From the NCBI GenBank assembly GCA_947069175.1, contig CAMTDV010000015.1, positions 24,754,249-24,818,248 of the forward strand: a DNA stretch of 64,000 nt. Reading direction: 5' to 3'. Below the pieces are notes generated by a model. That model did no database searches, was not told the origin of the DNA, and was given only the letters and a program-made list of their open reading frames with translations. The stretch comes from Scalesia atractyloides (Eukaryota; Streptophyta; Magnoliopsida; Asterales; Asteraceae). This document shows, piece after piece, positions 1 to 11,219 of this stretch. Every line of letters begins with the position of its first letter. Position 1 is the first letter of the stretch. The position numbers and the translations under genes are program-made.

Positions 1-892
1 GGATCATTGTCTTGGATGCAAGAAAGGGAAGCAGATTAAGAAGTCACGTCCTAAGAAGATTCTTAACTCCATAAAGTTGCCGCTTTAACGTCTATATATG
101 GATCTTTTCAGTCCGGTGAACGTTCGAAGTATATCAGGAGATCCGTACTGTTTGGTCGTCATAGATGATTATTCTTGATATTCATGGGTTTTCTTTCAAG
201 AGTCTAAAGATGAAATGTTCGAAAATCTTGTGATTCTCTTCAAGAAACTTGAAAATCTGTATCATCTCCCCGTTAGACGTATTCGAAGCGATAATGGTAC
301 GGAGTTCAAAAACAACAAGATGAAAGATTTTTGCAACGCTAAAGGAATTTTGCACGAATTCAGTGCACCTTACACTCCAACAAAATGGAGTAGCTGAGAG
401 GAAGAACAGAACGTTGATCGAAACAGCGAGAACTATGCTTACTGATTCCAAACTTCCCGTCAGCTTCTGGAGTGAAGCGGTTGCAGCGGCATGCTACACA
501 TTGAACAGAGTCTTGACGGTCAAACCGACCAAAAAGACATGCTTCGAGATGATTAACCAAAGGAAACCAAATCTAAAGTATCTAGAACAGTTTGGCGCAC
601 CTTGCACAGTGATTGATTCGGATGGAAAATTCGGTGCCAAAACGCTTGAAGGTTTCTTTGTTGGTTACGCTAGTCCGCTCAGGAGAGTTTACATTCCTAC
701 TTTGAGAAGAGTGGTCGATGCACAACACGTTGATTGCTTTAGGTACACAACTCCTATTCAGTGAAAAGGCGATGCGTGGTTGTTCAATTATCAAGATTTG
801 TGGAAGTCGTTCGACTTGCCAGAAGAACCGTCTGAAGAAGATCTAGCAGCTCTTTATTATATACAACAGTCGGCAAATCAAGAATAGATTAT
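1..892 (+). pseudogene. Sirevirus-like copia integrase, 5'-truncated by window edge
   Basis: The window opens inside the GAG-pre-integrase zinc region (Cys-x2-Cys in CLGCKKGKQ), and the integrase core follows. The first catalytic Asp lies in a VVIDDYS motif near 155-175, the second in SDNGTEF near 287-307, and the Glu in NGVAERKN near 385-405. These are the D,D,E residues that join element cDNA to host DNA. An in-frame TGA at 176-178, an earlier stop near 86-88, and a frameshift near 380 (between APYTP and QNGVAE) break it. The C-terminal part (FFVGYASPLRRVY) reads on to about 763. The same domain in the 51-kb element is very similar, so family membership is secure. The copy cannot make a full integrase. 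Confidence 0.9.
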
Positions 893-1429
893 AAGGCCAA
901 TAGTGGTTAATCAACCTACTGTTGGTACATCGTCTTTTGGTGCAGGTCCGAGTAATAGCGGTGTTCAAGTTGAACAAGTATCTGAAGCAGAAGTAACACC
1001 TACTACAACTCCAGCAAATGTTTCCACTGAACCAGAAAATAATACTACAGAGCCCATTCTTTCTCAGAATCAGAATTCCGACTCTTATGAAGCTCCAACT
1101 TTTGATGATGATGGCGAATCTTCCTCTGACGAAGAATCCGAGCAGATATCCAATATGTTAAATCAATCTGCTGGCCCTAGCAATCAAAATGAAGAAACAT
1201 CTAGTACTCCTTCATTTGATTTGATAGTTGATCTGAATATTTCAAATTAGAATAGCACGGTTGATGTTCTGCAATCTTATTCATATCATCCATCGAATAA
1301 CATAATTGGAGAGTTACAGACTGGTGTGTGAACGAGAAGCCAGATCAACAAAGCTTTAAGTTGTTTCTATACTCGAGTGGCTCCGACTCAAGATTATTGC
1401 TATTATTCATGTTTCATATCTCAAATCGA
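893..1429 (+). pseudogene. Ser/Glu-rich linker between integrase and RT of copia pol
   Basis: An open stretch from 903 to 1250 encodes a low-complexity, acidic, Ser/Thr/Gln-rich chain (APTFDDDGESSSDEESEQ near residues 60-80). It has a direct counterpart at 52,051-52,539 in the second element, so it belongs to the pol polyprotein and is not a separate gene. After a TAG at 1248-1250 the frame resumes with SYSYHPSNN and a Cys/Tyr-rich segment leading into RT. It has no catalytic motif. Such spacer regions between integrase and RT are usual in copia polyproteins. Confidence 0.7.
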
Positions 1430-2346
1430 GCCAAAGACTGTGAATGAAGCTTTGGGTGATGAGAACTGGGTAATTGCGATGTAGGAATAGTTGTTACAGT
1501 TTGAGAAACGGGGAGTTTGGAGACTTGTCGACTTACCACCAAAGCAGAAACCGATAGATACGAAGTGGGTCTTCAAGTGTAAGAGGGATGATCGAGGTGT
1601 GATCGTTAGAAACAAAGCTCGGTTGGTTGTCAAAGGTTTCCACCAGCAAGAAGGAATTGACTATACGAAAGTCTATGCACCGGTTGCACGTTTAGAGTCA
1701 ATCTGCATTTTCCTTGCATTCGCTGCTTGGAAAGGTTTTAAAGTGTATCAGTTAGATGTGAAATCCGCATTTCTTTATGGTAAGCTATGCGAGCAAGTGT
1801 ACGTCGGCCAACCACCGGGGTTCGTCGATGCGCTGAACAAGAACAAAGCTTATCTCCTGGACAAAGCCTTATACGGATTACATCAAGCCCCGAGAGCTTG
1901 GTACGAGACGTTATCTCAACATCTCGTTGGAAACGGCTTTACAAGAGGCACAGTGGATAGTACATTGTTTACCAAAGAAGTCGGAAGTCATCTAATCATC
2001 GTTCAAATCTATGTGGATGATATCATCTTTGGTTCAATAGATGATAGTCTTTGCAAAGAATTCGAGAAGATAATGAAGAAGAAGTTCGAGATGTCTTCTA
2101 TGGGCGAAATGAAATTCTTCCTCGGGTTACAAGTTGATCAGTTACCAGACGACATATTCATTCATCAAACAAAATATGTTCACGATATTCTGAAGAAGTT
2201 TGAAATGGATAGCTCGTAGCCGTTTTCGACTCCTCTGGTGCTGAATCACGGAATTTGCATTGACGAAACAGGAACCAAAGTGGATGATACTCTCTATCGG
2301 TCGATGATAGGATCTCTTATGTATATAACGGCATCTCGCCAGATAT
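1430..2346 (+). pseudogene. Copia reverse transcriptase (RVT_2 type)
   Basis: The long open stretch 1491-2219 carries the copia RT landmarks in order: TKWVFKCKRDDRG, ARLVVKGFHQQEGIDY, YAPVARLES, QLDVKSAFLYG (first catalytic Asp), ALYGLHQAPRAWY, and the active-site YVDD at 2,010-2,021. RT copies element RNA into cDNA in virus-like particles. A TAG replaces a codon near 2,217, and a missing base near 2,340 (in TASRPDIMYPT) shifts the frame before the RNase H part. A stop (TAG) also precedes 1491. All catalytic residues are present, so decay is modest. Confidence 0.93.
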
Positions 2347-2347
2347 C

Positions 2348-3001
2348 ATGTATCCTACCTGTCTTTGCGCTAGATATCAGTCCAGTCCCAGAGTATCTCA
2401 CATGCAGATTGTGAAGAGAATATTCCGTTACCTGAAGGGATGTCCAAGCACCAGCTTGTGGTATCTAAAGAACGATAACTTTGACCTAACGGGATACGCT
2501 GATTCGGACTTTGGGGTGGACAAGATGAATTCAAAGTCTATGACGGCTGGTTGCCAGTTCTTCGGAACTCGATTAGTAACGTGGCAATGCAAGAAACAAA
2601 CCACGGTCTCTCTATCTACTTGTGAGGCAGAATACATTTCTGCTTCCAGCTGTTGTTCACAAATGCTATGGATTCAACAACAGATGAGGGACTTTGGATT
2701 TCCATTTCTTGATACGCCTTTATATGTAGATAATAAGGCAGCTATCGACATTACTAAAAATCCAGTTCATCACTCTCGAACTAAACACATAGAAATTCGT
2801 TATCACTTCATTCGTGACTGCTACGAAAAGAAGTTGGTGCGAATAGAAAAAATCCACACCGATGAACAAAAAGCTGATTTTTATACCAAAGCTTTTCCTT
2901 TAACAAGATTTAAATATCTAATGAGGCTTAACAGTGTTAAAAATTTGTTGACAGGTGCGGAGGCAGAGGTTGAATATGGATCGGACGACGAGTTCACGTG
3001 A
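2348..3001 (+). pseudogene. Copia RT tail and RNase H domain
   Basis: This frame covers the end of the RT/RNase H polyprotein, through the stop TGA at 2,999-3,001. Visible motifs are GYADSDFG (first RNase H Asp), STCEAEY (Glu), VDNKAAID (Asp), HHSRTKHIEIRYHFIRD, and ADFYTKAF (normally ADxxTK). RNase H removes the RNA strand during reverse transcription. The segment is open from 2,348 to the stop but is separated from RT by a frameshift. A near-identical domain lies on the minus strand at 59,854-60,452. Confidence 0.92.
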
Positions 3002-4807
3002 TCCACATTGGTTTGTATATCTTTTAGATTAGTATTTCTTAAAAACTAAAATACAAAAATATGTTTTTGATTTTAGGGGGAGAAATATTTCGAGAAAATA
3101 CAAAAACATATGAAAAATCAAAAAGTACAAAAACATGAAAAAGACAAAAAGAATTTGGTGTCACAAAGGAAATGATAGTACATCAGTGGACTATCACAAT
3201 ACACTAAAGAATTGTAAGGTTTAAAAAGTGATAAACAAGTCTTACTGTGGATGTGTCGATAGACTTTACACATTCAGTAAATTGGTTCCGGGATATAAAC
3301 TAAATTTTACATCTGCTTAAACTTGTGGATTAACATCTCTCGGATATATGGACTTTGTACTCCAAAATTTTGTTTGAGAGGTTGCCTGATTATGAGATAC
3401 GAAGTCTTTATAGATGATTGATATCTGGGGTATTATACAAGTTCTTCTGATTTTGCGAAAGCAATAGCCTAGAACTTCTATAATGCTTTTGCTAAAAACC
3501 CTATAACTGCATGCAAAATCAAAAAGAATCAAAAGATCTAATCATTTGTAGTGCTTAAAATATCCCTTAATTGGAACACACCTTAAAGTCGAGCCTTCAT
3601 CTCTTTGTCGATACGGTGGTATTAACTTGAGCTCTCAAGACTTCGCATTAACCCAGATACAGATATCAATTACGCTATACTCACCTGTAAGATGAAATCT
3701 AGGGAATCTTGATACAGGAGTATATTCTGAGATGGGAACCATGTTTGAGTCAAGTTTCATAATTCTACATAAGATATCTTGGAACAATTGAGAAATGTGT
3801 CAAAGTTTAAGTGGACAAACATATCGACAATCTAGGTAAACGAGTTTAAAACTTAAAGTCATCAAAAGGTCAACGGTACTGGTGATATGTCTCAAACAAC
3901 TGATATGATCCTTAGACACGAATTCACAAAAATATGTCTGTAAATATGTTTATACAGAGCTTGCTTGCTTTACAGATTGAAACCAAAAAGATTTTCAGTG
4001 TGTTTTAGCATAAACTTTCAAAAATACAAAAAGATTTTGTTTCTACATTATTTTCAACGAGTCAATGTTGGAGAACGGATCTTCGAAGTCTGGTAAGGTG
4101 CTAAACTGGTGGAAATCTAATTGACAACGGGCTAGGAGCTAATCTGTAAAATCTGGTAAGTGAAAACGATTAAAAGTTCATTAATTTGATACTTTATTTT
4201 GAGAAAAACCAACAGTTTGTTCATAACGGGTCAAACCGAGGTCATTAACTTGGACTCGGCAGACATCGGTTAACCGAGGTCATTAACTTGGACTCGGCAG
4301 ACAAATCGTTAACCAAGGTCATTAATTTGGACTTGGTGAACTGAGTGGATTTTCATAATTGATAAACATATGAAAATTGAAGGTCCTAAATGTAGAAAGT
4401 ATTCAAGGTCATTAATTTGAACTTGAAAACTAAAAAGTTTGAAAATGAAAAAGAGGATTAAAATTTGAAATTTAAAAATGTTGATGTTATGAAATTTCAA
4501 AATTTAAATCTGAAATGTTTATTTGAATGTCTGAAAGTCTTGATACAGGAAGTAAAGTTTTAATGGGAGCTTGATAAAACGTTGACTGAAGATACCAGGA
4601 AGCTCAAAGTAAGGGGGAGCATAGCTCACAGCAAGGGGGAGCATGGTGATTAAAGTTTTATAAAGACAAGCTCAAGAAAAATAGTAGGATTGAAGATGAA
4701 ATGAAGATCAAAGACGTTAAAGTTATTCAAGATTAAAGATCAAGAATATTAAAGATTCAAGAGCTTATTTGAAGTCTGATGACTACGGTAACATCCAAGG
4801 GGAAGTC
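3002..4807 (+). other. Long non-coding 3' region of Sirevirus element with several polypurine tracts
   Basis: About 1.8 kb lies between the RNase H stop and the 3' LTR with no supportable gene. Large parts recur, inverted, at 58,440-59,850 and 61,900-62,900. A short motif with TTAACTTGGACTCGGCAGACA-like sequence repeats near 4,243-4,330. Purine tracts of the type AAGGGGGAGCAT occur near 4,612 and 4,634, and CCAAGGGGAAGTC at 4,795-4,807 abuts the LTR as the expected second-strand primer. Long 3' regions with extra polypurine tracts are known from Sireviruses. Element 53,199-61,193 has a third ORF in this region and this one does not. Confidence 0.75.
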
Positions 4808-5235
4808 TGTTGGTGCATAAGTCTGTTGCCTACGTCATCGTATTAGATCGAGTCTGTACGATTAGGGCTTAAACTATTAGAAATATGAAGTATTTATGTG
4901 TTTAGGAGATCAAGTTCGCCCGGAATCATAAAGTGTGAACAAAGGTTCGGCCGAACTTGTTCAAACAAGTTCGCCCGAACTTGTTATCCTCCCAAGCGAA
5001 CTTGATATACTATAAATATGTGCCTTAGGGTCTTTCATTTGTAACTTTGTAATTTTGGCAAACTTGAGGCGATGCTCTGTCGGATCCGGAACTCGAATGT
5101 ATTTGACTTTATGATCAATAAACAGACAATTAATGAGTAATTCTTGTTATATGGTTAACATGTTACTTAGTTTTCCGCCTATTTGGACATTAGAAACCAA
5201 TTTAGATTCATGTGCTATCAATGAGCGATCTTACA
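4808..5235 (+). repeat. 3' LTR of the first Sirevirus-like element
   Basis: The 428-bp sequence begins TGTTGGTGCAT right after a polypurine tract and ends GATCTTACA, giving TG..CA ends. It aligns in layout with the LTRs at 45,920, 53,199 and 61,194: palindromes, then TATA box, then AATAAA near 5,113. The sequence after 5,235 shows no primer-binding site, so this is the right-hand edge of the element. Its closest relative here is the LTR at 61,194-61,620, which shares the start TGTTGGTGCATA. Confidence 0.88.
4942..5018 (+). promoter_or_regulatory. LTR promoter: palindromes plus TATA box
   Basis: Two copies of CAAGTTCGNNCGAACTTG (4,942-4,959, with one mismatch in the left arm, and 4,966-4,983) and flanking half sites at 4,911 and 4,994 lie directly upstream of TATAAATA at 5,011-5,018. 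The same order is seen in three other LTRs of this family and before the TATA box of the unrelated-looking LTR at 35,003. The palindromes are therefore likely promoter elements bound by a dimeric factor; that role is inferred. Confidence 0.6.
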
Positions 5236-6259
5236 GTGAGTGTTTCATAAGCACATTATTTTAGCATGTGATAACTGAAGATATAAACACTATAAAAAGA
5301 AAATTAATTTTAATAACAAAGTTACCAGTCTAGCAATGCAATCGTCTAGAATTATGGGGAGTCCGCACATCAGAGCTTCTGTAATGGTTCCCAAACAAGC
5401 TTACCAGAATTAAAAAAGAAACTAATGAAATAAACAAAGTGGTAAGATGGTTAATCTTGTGGCCTAAATCAATGTTTAGAACTACTATGTAACAGTTACT
5501 AATAAACAAAGACGTAAGATCAGGTTCAACAATTCTACCAGTATTGTAAAAGTCACCAGGTTCAACAACCCGTATGGTTCATATGACCAGTATCTTATCA
5601 AGGTCAATAATATAAATTTATAATAAATGACCGGTATCAGGTGTAAATCGTAGTACCCATGTGATATGCAATTTGACGAAAAGTCCAAAGCAACTTGTTA
5701 TAACATGCTAGCAGCAATCGAGAAAGTGCAACATGTAATATGACACATTAGATCTACAACATGTAATGTTACCCTAACTTATGCAACTTAACCCATTACC
5801 AACAAAATAAAATGCAGCAGAGTAAATATACTTCACGTATTGCTGCTCGCGGTTCACATATATCAAGCGTAAAATATAAATAAAAAAATTCGGTGAGATG
5901 CATATGTTTTCGAAAGATGTGTTTGGTAAGTAATGAATATTGTTTAATTATAACATTCTCAACGACACTGGAAATCTTTGACCAAACCTATGGCTATAAG
6001 ATGAGGCTGCAATTTATACCCTTATTCAGTTTCATATTTTTTTTGTAACAAGAGTTCTGCAAACAAAAGGTATAAATATTAACAGTCAATTTTTTTTCTT
6101 AAAAGTAGTCAGTTGTCAACTATTGTAAAAATGTTAAGGGGATCACGTAACTTTTTTTATAAAAAATATGTATATAGATCCAACAGCTGAACACAAATGA
6201 CTCACACATCTTGTCACCTATAATATTACATGTGCTATAGACATGCTAACCAGACTTAC
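5236..6259. other. AT-rich region, no supportable gene
   Basis: This stretch separates the LTR from the candidate exons at 6,260-6,491. If those exons are real it may hold their downstream introns on the minus strand. A possible acceptor with pyrimidine-rich lead sits near 6,017 (minus), but the following reading frame soon stops. Nothing else was recognised. Confidence 0.4.
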
Positions 6260-6840
6260 CCTAACACTATCACATAACACCCGGCCGCAGATTTGGGCTT
6301 CCTCCTGGTTCTGAGCATAACCTGTCACAGGACGCATTTGACCGCATTAAAGCATAACTTACAAAGCTCAACAAACTGGAAATTAAAATTTTCAGTAAGG
6401 GTATTTAGCATGTATGCTTTATTATCAAACTAAGGGTTTTGTACGCACCTCGATCCTTTGATGCTCCCCTATGATGTTCTTTTCCTTCCATTGTTCACCC
6501 AAATCTTGTCGTCGTTACCACTGTTAGATCTGGTGAAACACCAGACTACAAAACGACAAATCTTTCTTGAGTTCTTACAAACCCTTATTGCAACAACTAC
6601 AACATATAATAGCAAGAACAAATTTAAAGAGTATACCTTCAAACTTCAAAACAACAGCTCGGACTTGAACTCTTCTCAAACCCTAATCAGATGTGTATTA
6701 AAAAAGCCCTAAATCAGAATCAAGAGGTCGGATTCTTCTTTAATCTTGTGAAATCTTTGTCGATATGGTGAAATCACCTTCATGTTCTTGAATCGCTAGA
6801 GAGAGAGAAAGGGGCATCAGACGTTTTTGAAAATAGATCT
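6260..6840 (-). pseudogene. Possible 5' end of a spliced gene of unknown function
   Basis: Read on the minus strand, a CT-rich leader near 6,800 resembles a plant 5' UTR. An ATG at 6,491 opens a 14-codon coding piece (MEGKEHHRGASKDR) that ends at a GTGCGT donor at 6,449. An exon at 6,321-6,260 follows, with a CAG acceptor and a GTAAGT donor, and joins in frame to give 35 codons ending ICGRVLCDSVR. The phase fit and good splice sites favour a real or once-real gene. The family is not recognised. No downstream exon could be found before the retrotransposon LTR at 5,235, so the gene may have been cut off. Coincidence is possible. Confidence 0.3.
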
Positions 6841-7078
6841 GAAGAAGATGAAAAAAATGATAAAGGTTGATAGAAAAAAGATGAAAAAGGACACAATAAG
6901 CGTATATTATCCCTTCAACAAAATATATATATTAGTTATTAAACCCTTCGACAAAATATACATATTTATTTAAACCTTTCGACAAAAAGTATATTTATTT
7001 ATTATATCTTTAAAATAAATGTATGCATATCGATTATATCTTTCGACGATTATATATACCTATCCTACCTTCGCCCGA

Positions 7079-7081
<3 letters not shown>

Positions 7082-7149
<68 letters not shown>
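7082..7149. repeat. (TA)n microsatellite
   Basis: An almost uninterrupted run of TA dinucleotides with one TT slip. It is flanked by AT-rich sequence without genes. Confidence 0.95.
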
Positions 7150-7152
<3 letters not shown>

Positions 7153-7469
7153 TCTCTCGTCGAAGTATACGTATCTATCATACCTTTCGTTATAATGTAA
7201 TTATAATTATCTATGTACTTTTCGTCACATATAAATATAGATATATGGATATACCTATATATATTTTAGAGTCTAAACCACAACTAAAAACGTATCGGAT
7301 CCAAGTAATTTTTACACAATAAATATAAGGGTAAATATATTTAATTATTATTTTGGACAACATTCCTATAGTACTTTAATGAATTTAAACCTAGAATCGT
7401 CACATAGACTATGTTATATATATACGTACAATCAACTTCAACTCAAATCCTCCATCATAATTCCGTTTA

Positions 7470-8264
7470 CTCATACACCTTTGTTTGCCTTATAAGGTGG
7501 CCTCGGTGTCCTTCTTTACAACTCATCAACTCGTCACGGGATTTCCAAAGAAGACTTAGCAATCTTGTGAGTACACCCGAACCACTTTCGTTTATATCAC
7601 TTTTGGGTGTAACATGTTTACCTTATACAAAATCACCAAACTTAAACTTTATGAAATACACGAAACAATCCAATATTTATGAGTGCTTGATACGTTTATT
7701 CGTTGCTTATATCTTGGACCATTCTTATGTAATACCATAGTCATTAGCTTATCTTAAGCCTTCATTTGACATGTATAGTGCTATAGGAGTAACGCACCAC
7801 CTCCCTCGTGAAATCTAGAGGCCATGTTGAAATATTGTAATTTGCGTTAACAAGGGGTTTAACTAGAAATATTGCATGCCATGTATAATGCTTTCGTATA
7901 AACTTAGTATCATGTGGATTCGTTTTAACTTTATTCGTATATGTATGCTTATGCTTAAACTTGTGTACTCGCCTTTGCTTTTGCATTGAACACTATTTTA
8001 AAACATGTTACAGGTTGATGAGGGTGATGCTATGAAATCGAAGTAGCGTTGATGCTAGATACACATATAGACGTTAGGTTTATTAATGTTGTATCAAATT
8101 TTGTCAAATGTTGTTATGTTTATCTGAAATTTCCATGTATTGTAATGACAATTTATGTATGAAATGAAATTCGGATTTAATTAAATATGGTCACCGTTAG
8201 CGTTGTGAGCAAGAGCAATCTATTTCATCCCGTCTCGATGTTTCCGCCATCGGTTGGGGTGTGA
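7470..8264 (+). repeat. 3' part of a gypsy-type LTR
   Basis: The stretch ends TTTCCGCCATCGGTTGGGGTGTGA, almost the same as the end of the LTR at 35,003-37,209. Both also contain a GTGAGT..CACTTTTTGGGTGTAACAT-like block (here 7,566-7,616, there 36,551-36,604). GGGGTGTGACA or GGGGTGTTACA ends are typical of Tekay-type chromovirus LTRs, also seen here at 42,958 and on the minus strand at 25,579. No LTR start was found upstream, and no primer-binding site follows, so this is a truncated remnant. A reading frame at 7,411-7,740 inside it shows no known domain and is not called. Confidence 0.5.
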
Positions 8265-8324
8265 GATATGTACTTTATATATATACATATATATATTATA
8301 TATTGTATTCAATTGTGTATGAAT

Positions 8325-8535
8325 GGGCCTCGCCCTTCATGAGTCTTCGTGCCTCGCACGAGTATAAGCGGGGCTAGCCCATGAGTGTCTTTATGCCTCA
8401 CACAAGTAAGAATGGGCCTAGCCCATAAGCGTCTCCGTGTTCCACACGGTGTAAGTTGGCCTATCCCATATGCGTCTTCGTGTTCCACATGGTGTAAGTG
8501 AGCCTAACCCATAAGCGTCTCCGTGCCACACACGG
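8325..8535. repeat. Tandem repeat, five units of about 44 bp with inner hairpins
   Basis: Units begin at about 8,325, 8,371, 8,414, 8,458 and 8,501. Each carries GGCCTAGCCCATAAGCGTCT-like sequence followed by CCGTGTTCCACACGG, which can fold on itself. Units diverge by several bases. The array follows the gypsy-type LTR end and may be a subrepeat of a retrotransposon U3 or untranslated region. Confidence 0.85.
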
Positions 8536-9237
8536 TTGTAAGTTCGTTATGAGTTGTATATATATATTCTTCAAATATATATATTTATGGGTGGTGAACC
8601 TCGTTCACTCGTATATTTACGTTCGGTTCGTTGGTGTATATTTGTTTCACACATATATATGCATATCTTTTCTAGATATAATAGTTAAAAATATTTATTT
8701 TAACATGGTATTTATATTGATGTACATATATGGTATTTCTTGTATTTGTACACTTCAACAAGTGTATTTGTGTACATTACTATGCACTTGCGTATTTATA
8801 CGTATACATATACCTTGTATATACTTTACTTGTATATTTTATTGTAGGTATTTATATCGTATCTATACGTATTTGTGTACACGTACATTCTTGTATTCTT
8901 GTATTTTCACCAAGTAAACTAGTGTACGTATTTTATACGTATGAGTATACTTATATACTTATGTCTGTACATTTAGTGATTATTAGTTATACTTTCCGGA
9001 ATTTAGAAGTGTGGAAATATATAACTTCAAAGGTCTAAAATATATATTATTTTTAGAGTTCGTCGTTATAGTCGTTAATATATATTCCCGCGTCAAAAAT
9101 GCCTAAGTCTCGTTAGTAGGGTGTAGACGTTCCTCGTCGTGACGATAGGGTGATTGTTTCCAGTTACGACGTACATAGTTTATTACCGCACTTATATTAT
9201 ATTTTTGTATGGGTTTAGTACATGTATATTATATGTT

Positions 9238-9306
<69 letters not shown>

Positions 9307-9911
9307 CGTTTGTCCGGTGTTCGTTTTGTCCGTTGTCCGCATTCGTGTGATATAAGTATACTATACTTATCTTCATGTTTTGTTTATCTTCCCATATACA
9401 ATTTTATACTTGTTTATCTTCAAGTATTTGGAGGTTTTTCAGGTGTGGTGTATTTGTATTTAATTTGAAATTCCTAACCTCTAATACATACACATAAATA
9501 CAAATAAGTATGTGTACGCATAAGTTAGAGTTTTCTAAGTATATATATTTTCATCCTATATATATATATTTATAATATTTCAATTTTTAACTTATGAAAA
9601 TATATATAAGTCTTTAAAAAAATACTTAGGAGTTTAGGACTTAAACTTTTCTATCAAGGTTCGCCGAATCAAGATTAAGGTCACTAATCGCGTTTACTCA
9701 TTTTAATCACACCTTAATCACGATTAGGATTCTAGAAAATTTCGCCATAGTTTCCCCTAAACTATGACGTTTTCCCACGTGTTTAAAACTATTTTAAACA
9801 ATGTTTTAATGCCCAAAATCACAATCATCATAAATCAAGTTCCATAGTCAACTTTGCATGTACATATTAACACATATTCACCTTCATCTCTCATGAGCTT
9901 ATATAGGGGGT
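8536..9911. other. AT-rich repeat debris without genes
   Basis: It is rich in TATA/TACG tracts, with a (TA)n run at 9,239-9,304 and a gypsy-like non-coding tract near 9,620-9,780. Open frames here (for example 8,498-8,917 and 9,154-9,468) are rich in Tyr, Ile and Val from low-complexity sequence. They have no domain signature. Confidence 0.6.
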
Positions 9912-9953
9912 GGGATTTGGGAAAACGCTTAAAAGTGTGAAAACGGTGAGAAC
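9912..9953 (+). repeat. Left terminal inverted repeat
   Basis: It reads GGGATTTGGGAAAACGCTT and then the 20-bp core shared with the right end. It contains AAAACG twice, related to the AACGCCA motif inside the element. Confidence 0.7.
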
Positions 9954-10415
9954 TCCCCTCATCCATTGGATCAAAACAAGTTATGGATTAGAATGACGCA
10001 GTGACGTTTTCGTAAATAATATAAACTTTATTACTTGGATGTCTTCATTAATGGTAAAAAGGTCTTTCTAATGCTCTAAAACAAAACGCCACCCTAATGA
10101 CAAACGCCATTTGATACACATCGGTCTCTTGCAGATGAAACGACATATGTATCTAAGACGCCATTGATACAAAAACGACGACAGTTAATGATAAAACACT
10201 TTGCAGATATTTGTTGTGAAACAAAAAGGTAACTGAAAGTTAATTATTAACATTTATTACAAAAAATTACCTCCTAAATTACGCGCCAAAAACATCATTA
10301 TATAAACGACGTTACAATCACTTCAATTATCACTTCAAAAAATTGATCATACTAAAACGCCATCTTTAACCAAAACGCCAAATTTCAAAAACAAAAAACT
10401 CTGAGGGAAAGAAAA

Positions 10416-10995
10416 ATGGCAACCATCGTTTCATGGAGATACACCTTCAGAACCAGAAGATTTGTAATCCGTTTTGACAACAGAAGAAGAGTGTTTGTTA
10501 AAACAATCAAAGCCATATTGAACTTGGAAAAAGAAGTACAAAGGGGGATCTTAGCACTTGGCGTCCTCTAGATAACCACTGTGATAAAACACATACGGTT
10601 ATAAGAAGATTAACTAGAAAATTTGGACAAAACAACACAAATGCAAAAATGGACCCAAACATCAGATCATGGCATTTTGATGATGACACTAACATGGTCA
10701 TTGTTATATGTGACAACGGTGAGCAGGAAGACTACATGCTTGAAAACATCATGACGAAGCAGGGTCTTGTGTTCATGGAGGAGTTACATAACGCAACATG
10801 CTTGAACACAAATATGAACGCGAAATTGGAGTTGTTGTATGACATTTTCAAATGGAGGCTTCAAATCTTCAAGAACAAAACGCCAATGAAAGTGAAGGTG
10901 ATGACTTGGATGAGAAACCGGAAGAAGAATCCGAAGAAGAAGAAGAGAGCGATGGATACTTCTCAGACAAAATCCCTTATGACCAAGAGTTTTAA
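10416..10995 (+). pseudogene. Unknown small gene, tandem copy A (broken)
   Basis: Starts at ATG 10,416 (MATIVSWRYTFRTRRF) and encodes a basic N-terminal segment with DNRRRVFVKTIKAILN and VQRGILALGV, then hits TAG at 10,569-10,571. The homologous frame continues two registers off with NHCDKTHTVIRRLTRKF and a middle segment (WHFDDDTNMVIVICDNG). A second shift near 10,850 leads to an acidic tail (Glu-rich, then SDGYFSDKIPYDQEF) ending TAA at 10,993-10,995. Copy C at 12,629 has the same order of parts, so the ancestral protein was roughly 190 residues. No known family is recognised. It sits inside the inverted-repeat element behind a TATATAAACG box (10,299) and before AATAAAAATA. Confidence 0.6.
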
Positions 10996-11219
10996 TTTAT
11001 TTTTTCTTTTATGTCATTTTTTCGGTATTTGCTATGTACTTTTTAAATAATAAAAATACTATTTTCTCCAATTAGATATAAAACTCCAAAATGCCACAAT
11101 TGCAGAACACCAAAAAGTTAATTAGTGTGTGTTATAATTCTTATCAGTGAAACGCCATTAAAATACAAAACGCCAAACATGAAAGATGAGACGTGTTACA
11201 GCCTTGACAGATAAAGCTG

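Noticed and set aside
8498..9468. Overlapping hydrophobic, Tyr-rich reading frames
   Set aside because: They come from TA-rich low-complexity DNA and show no domain or homologue in the window.
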